A stretch of DNA of 64,000 nucleotides from Chryseobacterium potabilaquae (GTDB taxonomy: Bacteria > Bacteroidota > Bacteroidia > Flavobacteriales > Weeksellaceae), in the NCBI RefSeq assembly GCF_902728265.1, contig NZ_CACVBR010000018.1:1-64000 (forward strand). Direction: 5' to 3'. Positions 35,567 through 44,867 of the stretch are shown here, in pieces; within the stretch, counting starts at the first letter, position 1; the number at the start of each line of letters is the position of its first letter. Made by a program: the position numbers and the translations under genes. Below the pieces are notes generated by a model. The model was not told the origin of the DNA. It made no database searches and saw only the letters and a list, made by a program, of their open reading frames with translations.

Positions 35567-36367
35567 ATGATTTCACCTGACATACCTTCTATTAAAGCAG
35601 TTTTTTTTGATATTGATGGAACTTTGGTTAGCTTCAAAACAGGGAAAATACCTTCTTCTACCCTTCGTGCTCTATCTGAACTAAAAAAGAAAAATATCAA
35701 AATAATTGTGGCAACAGGTCGTTCAGTAGATGCGATACAACATATAACATCACTAAATTTTGATGGATTTATTACTTTTAATGGAGGATGTTGTGTCAGC
35801 AAAAAAGGTTATATTTTGTTCAGAGAAGCCATTAATAAAAATGATATAACATCTTTAGTACAATATGCGGATGAACATCCTTTAAATTATTCTTTAATGT
35901 ATTTTGACAAAGTAATGCTGAATGATACCACTCCAGAAGTTATAGGGATGTATGCCCATCTTAATTTACCTGTTCCTCCTATTGTCCGAAAAAAGGGCAT
36001 TGATATAGATAATGTGTTACAAGCCAATATTTTTCTTGGTCCTGAAGAGGAAAATGAGTTTATGAAAAACATTATGCCAAATTGTATTGCCTCAAGATGG
36101 ACTCCACTTTTTGCTGATGTAAATCCTAAAGGGATAACAAAAAAATTAGGAGTAGATTGCTTTTGTCAATATTTTGGAATCGATATATCTGAAACTATGT
36201 CATTTGGAGATGGTGGAAATGATATATCAATGATAAAGCATACAAAAATAGGTGTTGCTATGGGAAAAGCTAATAATAATGTAAAAGAAGTAGCGGATTA
36301 TATAACCGATGATGTCGATGATGATGGAATTGAAAATGCGCTCATCCATTTCAAAGTAATCAGTTGA
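35567..36367 (+). CDS. Cof-type HAD-IIB family phosphatase
   Basis: 266 residues from the ATG at 35567 (a TTG at 35528 would add 13 residues). Motif I FFDIDGTLVS with nucleophile and acid aspartates, motif II IVATGRS, motif III lysine in the KGITKKLG segment, motif IV MSFGDGGNDISMIKHTKIGVAMGKA. The C2 cap lies between ~85 and 185. The family removes phosphate from sugar phosphates, nucleotides or flavin precursors; the substrate cannot be read. Single gene. Confidence 0.88.
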   Translation: MISPDIPSIKAVFFDIDGTLVSFKTGKIPSSTLRALSELKKKNIKIIVATGRSVDAIQHITSLNFDGFITFNGGCCVSKKGYILFREAINKNDITSLVQYADEHPLNYSLMYFDKVMLNDTTPEVIGMYAHLNLPVPPIVRKKGIDIDNVLQANIFLGPEEENEFMKNIMPNCIASRWTPLFADVNPKGITKKLGVDCFCQYFGIDISETMSFGDGGNDISMIKHTKIGVAMGKANNNVKEVADYITDDVDDDGIENALIHFKVIS

Positions 36368-36530
36368 ATATTATTTCATTATAGATATTAATATTAGCAG
36401 AAAATAAAAGGGTCTCCCTTTTTCACGTTTATAATGAAAGTCTAATAGCTGTATGTACAATTTTTTCTTAAGATATTTCTTACATTTACGAAATTAGAAA
36501 CGTAACTATAGAATAAAAATCATTGCACAA

Positions 36531-38372
36531 GTGAAACTTCACAATAAAAAAAGATATTTGAGTTTTTTAAAATTCAAAAGAGACTTTCAAAAATACGGAC
36601 TAGAAAAAGCCCGTAGCTATGAACTTATTCTTCATTGGCTAAATAATAGGCTTACGCGAAGTCAATTTTTGTTACTTTCAGGAATTCTTGTGGGTTGTAC
36701 TGCTGGAATGGCTGGAGTTCTTCTTAAAACACTTGTTCATAATATACATTATTTTATTACCCATAAAGTACATTTTGAAGATCAAATTCTATTTTATATT
36801 GTTTTTCCTTTTTTAGGTATTGTACTTACTACAAGCATTGTACTTACATTATTTAAAGGGCAAGATAGAAAAGGAATTGGAGCAATTCTTTATGAAATTG
36901 CCCAGAATTCAAGTGTTGTATCATCCGTAAAAATGTATTCTCAGATTATTCAGAGTGCTATTACAGTAGGACTTGGAGGATCTGCAGGGCTTGAAAGTCC
37001 TATAGCCGTTACCGGGTCTGCTATAGGATCTAATTATGCACAAACGTATAGACTAACTTATAAAGAGAGAACGTTATTACTGGCAGCCGGTGCTACAGCA
37101 GGAATTGCTTCTGCTTTTAATGCTCCTATAGCAGGGATTATGTTTGCTTTTGAAATTTTGCTCACAGGAGTTGTATTTACAGATTTCATCCCTCTTGTAG
37201 TAGCGGCAGTATGTGGAAGTCTATTATCTCGAATTTTACTTCAGGAAGATGTACTTTTCAGATTTTATACAAGAGAGCCGTTTAATTATAAAAATCTACC
37301 CTATTATTTAATATTAGGTATTGTAACTGGTTTGTACGCTCGATATTTTGTAGTAATATCTCAAAAAGTAGAACACTTTATTAAAGGACTGCAGTTGTCA
37401 CGATTACGTAAAGCCATGTTTGGGGGAGGTGTATTATCTTTACTTTGCGTACTATTCCCACCCTTATTTGGAGAAGGATATGATACTGTAAAAGCTTTTA
37501 CCAATGGCGATATACATCTTATTATTGAAAATAGTTTTTTTAGGTATTTTAAAATTGAAGAGTGGACTATTATTATTTTCTTAATTTTAGTGTGTCTGTT
37601 AAAAGCTTTTGCCACTTCTTTTACTATCTTCAGTGGAGGTAACGGAGGAAATTTTGCTCCATCACTTTTTGCAGGAGGGACCGTAGGATATCTATTTGCT
37701 ATTATTTGTCAACATTTAGGATTTAATGATGTTCCAGTGACAAATTTAGTTCTTGTAGGAATGGCCGGAACAATGAGTGGTGTATTATATGCTCCTTTAA
37801 CTGCAATTTTTCTCATTGCAGAGTCTAGCTTTGGATATGATTTATTTATTCCACTTATGATTGTTTCTATTATGGCCTATCTTATTGCAAAATGGTTCTC
37901 TCCTATTTCGCCCGAATTGAAGTTTTTGGCAGATCAAGGGAAAATTTTCACCCATAGACACGATAAAAATTTATTATTTTCTTTACATACAGAAGATTTC
38001 ATCGATAAATATTCACAAACTATTCATGAAGATGCCCCTATTGAAGAGCTATTTGAATTTGTGAAAAATGGAAATAAAAATATTTTTGCTATTATAGATG
38101 ATACTAGAAAATTGAAAGGAATTCTTACTTTGGATGATATTCGCCCTTACTTATTTACAGATTATAGCTCAATATCTATTATTCAGATTATGAAAAATCC
38201 TCCTGCGTTGATTCATCCTGAAAATAAACCGTTGGAAATTCTTCAAATTTTTGATGAGACGATGGCATGGAATTTACCGGTAGTGAATTCAAATAATGAA
38301 TTTATTGGCTTTATTTCTAAATCGTCTATTTTAACAGGCTATAGAGAGCTATTAAAAGAGTATTCTGATTAG
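36531..38372 (+). CDS. ClC-family chloride channel/transporter with CBS domains
   Basis: 613 residues, start GTG. About 10-12 membrane segments (~40-445) with ClC signatures: GSAGLESPIAVTGSAIGS, the equivalent of GKEGPxxH with the gating glutamate kept; FNAPIAGIMFAFEIL; and GGNGGNFAPSLFAGGTVGY, the GxFxP anion-site loop. The C-terminal ~480-610 holds two CBS domains (EDAPIEELFEFVKNGNKNI, LKGILTLDDIRPYLF, MKNPPALIHPENKPLEILQI, FIGFISKSSILTGY) that bind adenine nucleotides in relatives. Channel versus proton antiporter cannot be settled here. The usual selectivity motif GSGIPE is not conserved, as in many Bacteroidota members. Confidence 0.92.
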   Translation: MKLHNKKRYLSFLKFKRDFQKYGLEKARSYELILHWLNNRLTRSQFLLLSGILVGCTAGMAGVLLKTLVHNIHYFITHKVHFEDQILFYIVFPFLGIVLTTSIVLTLFKGQDRKGIGAILYEIAQNSSVVSSVKMYSQIIQSAITVGLGGSAGLESPIAVTGSAIGSNYAQTYRLTYKERTLLLAAGATAGIASAFNAPIAGIMFAFEILLTGVVFTDFIPLVVAAVCGSLLSRILLQEDVLFRFYTREPFNYKNLPYYLILGIVTGLYARYFVVISQKVEHFIKGLQLSRLRKAMFGGGVLSLLCVLFPPLFGEGYDTVKAFTNGDIHLIIENSFFRYFKIEEWTIIIFLILVCLLKAFATSFTIFSGGNGGNFAPSLFAGGTVGYLFAIICQHLGFNDVPVTNLVLVGMAGTMSGVLYAPLTAIFLIAESSFGYDLFIPLMIVSIMAYLIAKWFSPISPELKFLADQGKIFTHRHDKNLLFSLHTEDFIDKYSQTIHEDAPIEELFEFVKNGNKNIFAIIDDTRKLKGILTLDDIRPYLFTDYSSISIIQIMKNPPALIHPENKPLEILQIFDETMAWNLPVVNSNNEFIGFISKSSILTGYRELLKEYSD

Positions 38373-38403
38373 TTTTTCTTATTATAAAATACAAAATTCC
38401 AAA

Positions 38404-38431
38404 AATGAGGCTATTAAAAAACAGCCTCAAA
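38404..38431 (+). terminator. Terminator of the ClC gene
   Basis: TGAGGCT (38406-38412) pairs with AGCCTCA (38423-38429) with a 10-base loop, ~33 bases after the stop. A-rich rather than T-rich bases follow, so efficiency is uncertain. Confidence 0.55.
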
Positions 38432-38912
38432 TAAAAACACAAATGATGAAAAAAAACTATTTGAGTAAACTCTCATTTAGTTGGACAAAATTATTCAAAC
38501 TTTAATGAAAGATTTATGAGTGCTGTCATAAAAAGATAGGAATAAAAGATGTAATAATTGTACAGAAGCCTTAAATATAATATTAAGATTTCTCGAATTT
38601 TCCAAACTAAATAATCAAATTTATAGAAGAATATATCAACAGATCTTGATATATATTAGGATAAAAATCTATTCTCTTTATTAATAAGATAATAAATTCA
38701 AAGTTATTAATTTTATAGAACTATTGTAATAATATTAGAAATAGAGTCTAGATAGAAGTTAGAACGTAGGCTAAGGATTCATCAAAATTAGTACTATTTG
38801 ATTTATAATGAAATAAGTATATTATAAACAAATATTATTGTCTATAATAAATAAAGGACATTTATACTGATCGTTTTTTGAACTTGAGATACGAATTAAA
38901 ATTCTTCTATGT
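38432..38912. other. Intergenic, no gene seen
   Basis: 480 AT-rich bases between the ClC gene and the 3' end of the convergent anti-sigma gene. No coding frame or clear structure. Confidence 0.55.
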
Positions 38913-39710
38913 TTAAATTTTACCCATTACATACATATTTTCCATTGTAGGAACCTCGCTTCCGCCTTGTTTCTCTAGAGTGATCGCAAAAACTTCAGCA
39001 TTGGGAATATTTGATAGAGCAACTTTACTGTCTTTATCGTCTGAATACATACCTGCACTTATTGGTTTACCGTTTATAATAGCCCAAAGTTGATACTGTA
39101 ACCCATCTGGTGCCTTAGGTAAGTTTTCAGCATTTAGATATACTTCTTTTGTCTTTTTATCCCAAAAAACCATCGCTTTAGCATTCGGATGTTTATCTAC
39201 CCCATTTAATACAACTAATTGCATATCTGGATTTGAAAACATATCCATTTTTTGGGTCATTTTTTCTAATACCAAATTCTGAGAGTGCATCTCATTCTTT
39301 AGTTTCCCCATTTCATCGTTGGTTTTCGATTGATTATTTAACCAAAATAAATTACCTGCAATACTCAATAGAAAAAGAAAAGACGCTGCAATTGTATATT
39401 TTTTCCAACTGTAGATTTGTTTATTTTCAATTTTTTCCTCCTCCTTCGGAAGCTCAATAATTGGGGTTATTTTTTTCGCAGTTTGTTCCTGTTGAATTTT
39501 ATTCCAAATTTTATCTTTCAAATCACTTGGCGGTTTCACCGCACTCACTGTAGCTAGGTCTTCCAATGTTTTTTGAGCTGCTTCAAAAGCTTCTCTTACT
39601 TCTGCATTGTTCTTTATCACACACTCCAAAATCCCTGCTTCTTCTGGAGATGCAAGACCTAGAATATAAGATTCTATAATTCCGGATGATATGTATTCTT
39701 TAGTATTCAA
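38913..39710 (-). CDS. RskA-type anti-sigma factor
   Basis: 265 residues. A cytoplasmic N-terminal part with the anti-sigma layout (SGIIESYILGLASPEEAGIL, REAFEAAQKTLEDLATV), one membrane helix (YTIAASFLFLLSIAGNLFWL, ~107-126), a short coiled coil, and the C-terminal extracytoplasmic RskA domain (MVFWDKKTKEVYLNAENLP, YQLWAIINGKPISAGMYSDD, FAITLEKQGGSEVPT). It binds and silences the ECF sigma factor encoded one base upstream. No zinc-binding HxxxCxxC is present. Release probably involves proteolysis, as in the family. Confidence 0.88.
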   Translation of the reverse strand: MNTKEYISSGIIESYILGLASPEEAGILECVIKNNAEVREAFEAAQKTLEDLATVSAVKPPSDLKDKIWNKIQQEQTAKKITPIIELPKEEEKIENKQIYSWKKYTIAASFLFLLSIAGNLFWLNNQSKTNDEMGKLKNEMHSQNLVLEKMTQKMDMFSNPDMQLVVLNGVDKHPNAKAMVFWDKKTKEVYLNAENLPKAPDGLQYQLWAIINGKPISAGMYSDDKDSKVALSNIPNAEVFAITLEKQGGSEVPTMENMYVMGKI

Positions 39711-39711
39711 T

Positions 39712-40260
39712 TTATTGATAATCTTTTAACAAATCCTTTAATTTCATCAGTGCATTCCTCATCTTGGTTTTTACAGTTCCCAAGGGAATATTCAACTGTT
39801 CGGATATTTCACTTTGAGTATATCCTTTATAATAGGCTAGTTCAATAAGTTCTAGCTTGTCCTCTTCCAATCCTTCGAGTATATTTTTAAATCCAATAAA
39901 ATCAGACTCTTTATTAGATATCGAAAGCTCTGTAGTATTATATACGAAATCTGGAAGTGATTGGTTTTTAAGTTCATTTTGAAACCCTTTAGATTTCAAA
40001 TAATCTATCGCAGTATTTCTTGCAATATTAATCATCCACGTATAAAATCTACCTTTATTCAAATCGTATTGATCAATAGAATTCCAGATTTTAATAAAAA
40101 CATCTTGGATAATTTCTTCCGTGTATTCTTTAGATTGAACAATGCGGAGGATGATGCCATATAATGCACCAGAATAATGGTCATACAAATATTGAAAACC
40201 ATTTTCGCTTTTAGTTTTTAATAAAACAATAAGCTCCTCTTCCGAATATTTTGTTTTGAT
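39712..40260 (-). CDS. ECF-type sigma factor, probably with a non-ATG (ATC) start
   Basis: Region 2: YDHYSGALYGIILRIVQS, EEIIQDVFIKIWNSIDQYD, GRFYTWMINIARNTAIDYL; region 4: LIELAYYKGYTQSEISEQLN, PLGTVKTKMRNALMKL. It lies directly upstream of its anti-sigma factor. The frame is open back to a TGA at 40284-40282 but has no ATG or GTG. The first usable standard start is TTG at 40188, inside conserved region 2.1, which would remove KTKYSEEELIVLLKTKSENG and FQY; this stretch looks like the normal N-terminus of the family. I therefore place the start at the ATC codon at 40260, preceding KTKYSEEE. A sequencing error (ATC for ATG) is the alternative. Confidence 0.75.
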   Translation of the reverse strand: MKTKYSEEELIVLLKTKSENGFQYLYDHYSGALYGIILRIVQSKEYTEEIIQDVFIKIWNSIDQYDLNKGRFYTWMINIARNTAIDYLKSKGFQNELKNQSLPDFVYNTTELSISNKESDFIGFKNILEGLEEDKLELIELAYYKGYTQSEISEQLNIPLGTVKTKMRNALMKLKDLLKDYQ

Positions 40261-40542
40261 AGTAATAAATTTTTTTTCAACTCAAATGTAATAAAATAAA
40301 AGATATAACAAAAAATATTAATAGTCTTTTATATACGATAGGGTAATAATAATTGGAAATAAAATATAGAATATATATATAATTAATCATATGGTTATTG
40401 TTGAAAATGAAAAATAATAAATTGATTATCAGTAATTTGAATATTTTATTAAAATTTTTAAATCTAAAATAAAACTAACATCGTAAATGATTTGTAAGAA
40501 CAAGAAAACAACTAATATTTAATCTTAAATATCTAATTTAAA

Positions 40543-41112
40543 ATGAACACAAAATCAAAAATCGCAACTTTAGGAATGATCGCATTATCTTTTGCATTCA
40601 GTGGAAATGTTAACGCACAGATGACAAAAGAAAAAACAGTAATGGTAGGTGGAGCTGCAATGTATCCATCAAAAAACATTATTGAAAATGCAATGAACTC
40701 TAAAGATCACAAAACATTAGTAGCAGCAGTAAAAGCAGCAGGTCTTGTAGAAACATTACAAGGAGCAGGCCCTTTCACAGTATTGGCACCTACTGATGCC
40801 GCGTTTGCAAAATTACCTAAAGGAACCGTTGAAAATTTAGTAAAACCTGAAAATAAAGAAATGCTTACTAAAATTTTAACATACCATGTTTTACCGGGAA
40901 AATTTAGTGCTAAGCAAATTTGGGCTGCAGTAAAAGCTGGAAATGGTAAAAGTATGATGAAAACAGTACAAGGTGAAGAACTTACATTTTGGACAAAAGG
41001 TAAAAACTTATATGTAAAAGATGCTAAAGGTAATAGTGCTAAAGTAACAATAGCAGATGTAAATCAATCAAACGGTGTTATCCATGTGGTAGATACTGTT
41101 TTGATGCCTTAA
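40543..41112 (+). CDS. Secreted fasciclin (FAS1) domain protein
   Basis: 189 residues: signal peptide (IATLGMIALSFAFSGNVNAQ) and a single FAS1 domain (~50-188) with both family boxes: H1 FTVLAPTDAAFAKLP and H2 ADVNQSNGVIHVVDTVLMP, plus LTKILTYHVLPGKFSA. FAS1 domains mediate adhesion in many settings. It is divergent from the sigma/anti-sigma pair, an arrangement which suggests it belongs to that sigma factor's regulon (inference). Confidence 0.92.
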   Translation: MNTKSKIATLGMIALSFAFSGNVNAQMTKEKTVMVGGAAMYPSKNIIENAMNSKDHKTLVAAVKAAGLVETLQGAGPFTVLAPTDAAFAKLPKGTVENLVKPENKEMLTKILTYHVLPGKFSAKQIWAAVKAGNGKSMMKTVQGEELTFWTKGKNLYVKDAKGNSAKVTIADVNQSNGVIHVVDTVLMP

Positions 41113-41217
41113 TAAGATTTAGTTTTAATTTTTCTTTATGATGAGAAAATTTTAACGAGAAATGAAGCGCAGACAAATTCTTTATTTTGTCATGTACATT
41201 TCTTAATTTGGTGTTTA

Positions 41218-41251
41218 TCCTTTTCCGAAAATATCGGAAAAGGATTTTTTA
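41218..41251 (+). terminator. Terminator of the fasciclin gene
   Basis: TCCTTTTCCGA pairs with TCGGAAAAGGA (11 bp, 5-base loop) followed by TTTTTT. Confidence 0.88.
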
Positions 41252-41268
41252 TTATAATGGCAACACAG

Positions 41269-42189
41269 CTATTTTTGCCAAGATTGGTTTATTTTATTCA
41301 CTGATCTTTTTTTGCCGTTATCAATATTGTAAGCAAAACCTACTCCCAAAGTCTGTTTTAGCTGTGTTTTTCTAATCTGATTATGATCATACAACAAATC
41401 TAATGTTATATTAGTGGACACAAATTTATTAATCTTCATATTAAGAATACCACTATAGGACAAAACGAGCCTTTCAGGGTGATCTAGATAATTTGAAAAT
41501 ACCGAACCCGTATTAATAAGACTAATATTATCCATTATTTTTACCTTATACATAGCAGTACCTAGAAATCCAAACTGAAATAAAGAGGAATCATTATCGT
41601 TTTTTAATCCATAATTTCCTGCATATTGAAGATCCTTATCCAATACAAAAGTCCATCTTGCATTGGCTGGGCGTAATGTAAGAGTGAAATTATCATTAGG
41701 TCGATATGTTACCCCCACTCCTATTGTAAAATAACCCGGAGCCATAAAGTTGGAAATCTTTTTTGCCGCTGGATTATTGCCATCTTCATATCCTGCAGCA
41801 AACTGAGATTGTAAACCAAGCCCTCCGGATATATACCAGTGCTTTCTAAATTCTCTCCCGTAATTGGTTGAAAGATTAATGACATCTTGTGTTTTTCTTG
41901 TCCCTACACCTTTGGTATTATTTTGCCCATATCCTAAAATAATAATATTCTCCCATAAATCTTTTCCTTTTTCATATGTTAAATTATAATTGGTTCCTGC
42001 TAACCAACCTATATTATTAGCACCTCCCCCAATCCAATTCGAAAAGGCTGCTTGATTAAGCATAAGTGTATTTTGTCCCTGTATACTCCAAGCTTTGATC
42101 GTATCATTTTCAGAAGCCATCGCTTTTTGCTCTTGAGAAAATCCATACATCCATGATAGTATAAAAAATGGCACTAATTTTTTTTTCAT
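41269..42189 (-). CDS. DUF3078 domain-containing outer-membrane-like protein
   Basis: 306 residues with a signal peptide (LVPFFILSWMYGFSQ). The family-typical start NTLMLNQAAFSNWIGGGANN is followed by alternating beta strands that look like a small outer-membrane barrel (WENIIILGYGQNNTKGVGTR, WYISGGLGLQSQFAAGYED, GYFTIGVGVTYRPNDNFTLT, LGVGFAYNIDN). Function unknown. It is common and conserved in Bacteroidota. Single gene. Confidence 0.88.
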   Translation of the reverse strand: MKKKLVPFFILSWMYGFSQEQKAMASENDTIKAWSIQGQNTLMLNQAAFSNWIGGGANNIGWLAGTNYNLTYEKGKDLWENIIILGYGQNNTKGVGTRKTQDVINLSTNYGREFRKHWYISGGLGLQSQFAAGYEDGNNPAAKKISNFMAPGYFTIGVGVTYRPNDNFTLTLRPANARWTFVLDKDLQYAGNYGLKNDNDSSLFQFGFLGTAMYKVKIMDNISLINTGSVFSNYLDHPERLVLSYSGILNMKINKFVSTNITLDLLYDHNQIRKTQLKQTLGVGFAYNIDNGKKRSVNKINQSWQK

Positions 42190-42272
42190 AAGTAAAATAT
42201 TTTGTTTTTGGCTTTTAAAATATAAATTTTATTAAAAATAATAAAACCCTAAAAATAACAAATACTTCCCAA

Positions 42273-43661
42273 TTATGATGTTATTACTTTTGACTCTTTC
42301 ATTTTAAATTCTTTCAATATCATATGAACTAATACACCAATTGCACAGAGAGAATATCCTACTAAAATTCCATAACTGAGACTACCGGTAGCCCACTCTG
42401 AAGGAAAAACTTGAGTCATAAATGTAGTAAAAGACAATCCAATTCCTGCTCCTAAAAAATAGCTAGTACTACTTAAGCTCGATGCAATTCCATATTGAGA
42501 AGCATCAATATCTCTTATTCCTAAAACAGATAGGCTTGTAAAACATAAAGTCATTCCAATTCCAGATATACAAGCAGCTCCTAAGAGAATGAGCACTATT
42601 GGATGTCCTGTATATGTTGTGATTAATAAAAAAAGAGCACCTAACAGCATGAATCCCCAACCTAGAATTCCCATTTGAATTGTGGTTATTCTTTTAGAAA
42701 TATGAGGCAAAATAAATTTGGCAATTAAAGCTGACATGATACTAAAAGGGACAAGCAATAATCCTGCTTTAGCTGCACTGTAATGAAGATCTTTTTGAAG
42801 CATCAATGAAATCAAAAATAAAAACGATATAAAAAAAGCCCCTAATGTAAAGAAAGTCAAATTAGATACTACCAATGATCTATATTTAAATAATGGTAAA
42901 TTAATCAATGGATTAGAGGATGTTCTTAAGCGAGATAAGAAGATTCTTAATAATAAGAAGGAAAGGATTATAGATCCTACAATCGATAAAGGATTTTGTT
43001 GAATATGTATAAGTTCATGTGTCCCATATGTCAGAAATAAAAGTCCAAATACCAATATAACTCCTGAAAGAATATCTATGGGTTGATCATTTTCATTCTT
43101 GTTATCAGAAGGTAAATATTGATAAGAAAGTATGATAGTTATTAAAAGAATAGGAACATTTATTAAAAATACCCAATGCCAGCTTAAATAGGTACTGATA
43201 ATTCCCCCAATGGAAAGCCCACTACCCGATCCTATAGCAGCAAATGAGCTAAATACTCCTAAAGCACGACTTCTTTCCTGATGTTCTTTAAATGTGTTAG
43301 TAACAATAGAAAGAGAAGAAGGCATTATAAAAGCGGCACCTAAGCCCTGTAAAGCTCTAAATATTGCTAAAATATGAAAACTGGAAGACAACCCAGCACC
43401 TAAAGAAGCTAACATAAAGATAAGACTTCCTATAAGAAATATTTTTTTTCTTCCTATTTGATCTGAAAATTTTCCTCCAATAATTAAAAAGCCTCCAAAA
43501 AATAAGACGTATAATGTCTGTAGCCATTGAGCCATCTCTGTACCTATTCCAAATTGAGATTGAATAGATGGAATACTCAAGTTAATAATAGCAATATCAA
43601 GAGCCTCTACAAAAGTTCCTATTGATGCTAAAATTAAGATTAATTTTTTCTGTCTCTGCAT
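42273..43661 (-). CDS. DHA2-family MFS multidrug exporter (EmrB/QacA type)
   Basis: 462 residues with ~14 membrane segments. Motif A is seen in GGKFSDQIGRKKIFLIGSLI, the family-C hallmark in RALQGLGAAFIMPSSLSIV and the motif D1-like start GTFVEALDIAIINLSIPSI. These exporters use the proton gradient to expel drugs or metabolites. It is divergent from an Lrp/AsnC regulator with two direct-repeat operator candidates in the shared gap, so that regulator probably controls it. A siderophore or amino-acid-derived substrate is possible but unproved. Confidence 0.9.
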   Translation of the reverse strand: MQRQKKLILILASIGTFVEALDIAIINLSIPSIQSQFGIGTEMAQWLQTLYVLFFGGFLIIGGKFSDQIGRKKIFLIGSLIFMLASLGAGLSSSFHILAIFRALQGLGAAFIMPSSLSIVTNTFKEHQERSRALGVFSSFAAIGSGSGLSIGGIISTYLSWHWVFLINVPILLITIILSYQYLPSDNKNENDQPIDILSGVILVFGLLFLTYGTHELIHIQQNPLSIVGSIILSFLLLRIFLSRLRTSSNPLINLPLFKYRSLVVSNLTFFTLGAFFISFLFLISLMLQKDLHYSAAKAGLLLVPFSIMSALIAKFILPHISKRITTIQMGILGWGFMLLGALFLLITTYTGHPIVLILLGAACISGIGMTLCFTSLSVLGIRDIDASQYGIASSLSSTSYFLGAGIGLSFTTFMTQVFPSEWATGSLSYGILVGYSLCAIGVLVHMILKEFKMKESKVITS

Positions 43662-43691
43662 AATTCTAAATTTCCCGGCAAATTTATCTCA

Positions 43692-43738
43692 ATTAGAACA
43701 ATTATAAAAATAACCTAAAATATTTAGAACAATTATAA
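43692..43738. promoter_or_regulatory. Direct repeats between the MFS exporter and lrp genes
   Basis: TTAGAACAATTATAA occurs at 43693-43707 and again at 43724-43738, 31 bases apart, about three helical turns. This suits an Lrp/AsnC-type octamer. The second copy abuts a rightward near-match to the -7 element. The same 12-mer in reverse orientation lies before the TonB receptor gene at 52637-52648. Confidence 0.55.
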
Positions 43739-43804
43739 TATATTTACTTGCAAAAAGGTCAAATGTCCTTTTTACAAGTTTTAAGAATCAAAAAAACAGA
43801 ACAA

Positions 43805-44275
43805 ATGACAACAGAAAGCTACATTCCGGACGAAAAAGACAGATCCATTCTACGTTTATTACAAAAAGATTCTAAATTGAGTGTGCGAGAGATCGCAGCA
43901 AAGATTAATCTAAGCCCCACTCCTACTCACGAACGTATTAAGCGAATGGAAAAATTAGGTATTATAAAAGAATATGTGACCATTATAGATAGAAAAAAAA
44001 TTAATAAGGGAATAATGGTGATTTGCATGATTGCATTGAATGCTCATAACAAAAAAACGGCTACTGAATTTATTGAAGAAGTGGTGAAACTAAAAGAAGT
44101 TATTGAGTTTTATAATATCAGTGGTGAATTTGATTTTATGCTTAAGATTTTAGCTCCAAATATGGATGACTTCCATGATTTTTTTATAAATAAACTTTCC
44201 GAAATTGAAGGAATTGGTCAGACAAAAAGTATTTTCGTCATGAACAGTATTAAAGAAACTACTCAAATTCTTTAA
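43805..44275 (+). CDS. Lrp/AsnC-family transcriptional regulator
   Basis: 156 residues from the ATG at 43805, matching the family length; an in-frame TTG at 43748 would add an unlikely tail. N-terminal helix-turn-helix (DEKDRSILRLLQKDSKLSVR, EIAAKINLSPTPTHERIKRM) and C-terminal RAM domain (GIMVICMIALNAHNKKTATE, FYNISGEFDFMLKILAPN, IEGIGQTKSIFVMNSIKE). Family members sense amino acids and wrap DNA. Divergent from the DHA2 exporter, its probable target. Confidence 0.92.
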   Translation: MTTESYIPDEKDRSILRLLQKDSKLSVREIAAKINLSPTPTHERIKRMEKLGIIKEYVTIIDRKKINKGIMVICMIALNAHNKKTATEFIEEVVKLKEVIEFYNISGEFDFMLKILAPNMDDFHDFFINKLSEIEGIGQTKSIFVMNSIKETTQIL

Positions 44276-44283
44276 AATTAATA

Positions 44284-44310
44284 AAGCCTCTCAATATATA
44301 TGAGAGGCTT
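44284..44310 (+). terminator. Terminator of the lrp gene
   Basis: Perfect 10-bp stem AAGCCTCTCA / TGAGAGGCTT with a 7-base loop, 9 bases after the stop. Confidence 0.8.
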
Positions 44311-44581
44311 AACTAAAAACTAAGAGAGCTATAATATCTAGCTTCACACAAAATAGAATAATATATAAAATTATAAGACTTATTTACATATAAATTAGCT
44401 ACAAAATGATATTACATTTATGTTCCCATTGACAATAAATCAAATTTTGCAAGGGGTAAATTCTCAAAACTCATTATTATTTTTGAAATTAACACATATA
44501 TTGTAATGGGTTAATAAATATTTAAATAAAAAAATAATAAAAAATTAACACTAGAATTATGTTTCACATAAATTAATTTAC

Positions 44582-44656
44582 TATATTCGCAAATCGAAAT
44601 AATTTTTTTTCATCATTTGTGTTTTTTTTAGGCCCCTAACAAGGGGTCTTTTTTAT
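44582..44656 (+). ncRNA. Candidate small RNA ending at an orphan terminator
   Basis: GGCCCCT (44631-44637) pairs with AGGGGTC (44642-44648) around AACA and is followed by TTTTTT, a textbook rightward terminator, yet the nearest upstream gene already ends at its own terminator 320 bases earlier. TATATTCG at 44583-44590 is one base from TAnnTTTG and would give an RNA of ~60 bases. Homology to known RNAs is not evident. It may equally be a stray hairpin. Confidence 0.35.
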
Positions 44657-44867
44657 TTAGCGTTAAAAATATTTCTCATTAAATAATTATATTATAGAAA
44701 AATTTACACTCTAATAAAAGCCATCCAAAGCTAAATTTATTATGATGAGTCTATATATTAAATTTGGGGTTTTAATAATTTTACAAATTTGAGTTTTGTA
44801 AAAAAATAATTATAAAATTTAACTTTAGATTGGCTTTGAAAAAACAATTATTTATTTTATTAATTCA

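Noticed and set aside
38432..38912. Possible small gene or RNA downstream of the ClC gene
   Set aside because: No frame with plausible codon use and no stable structure beyond the ClC terminator.
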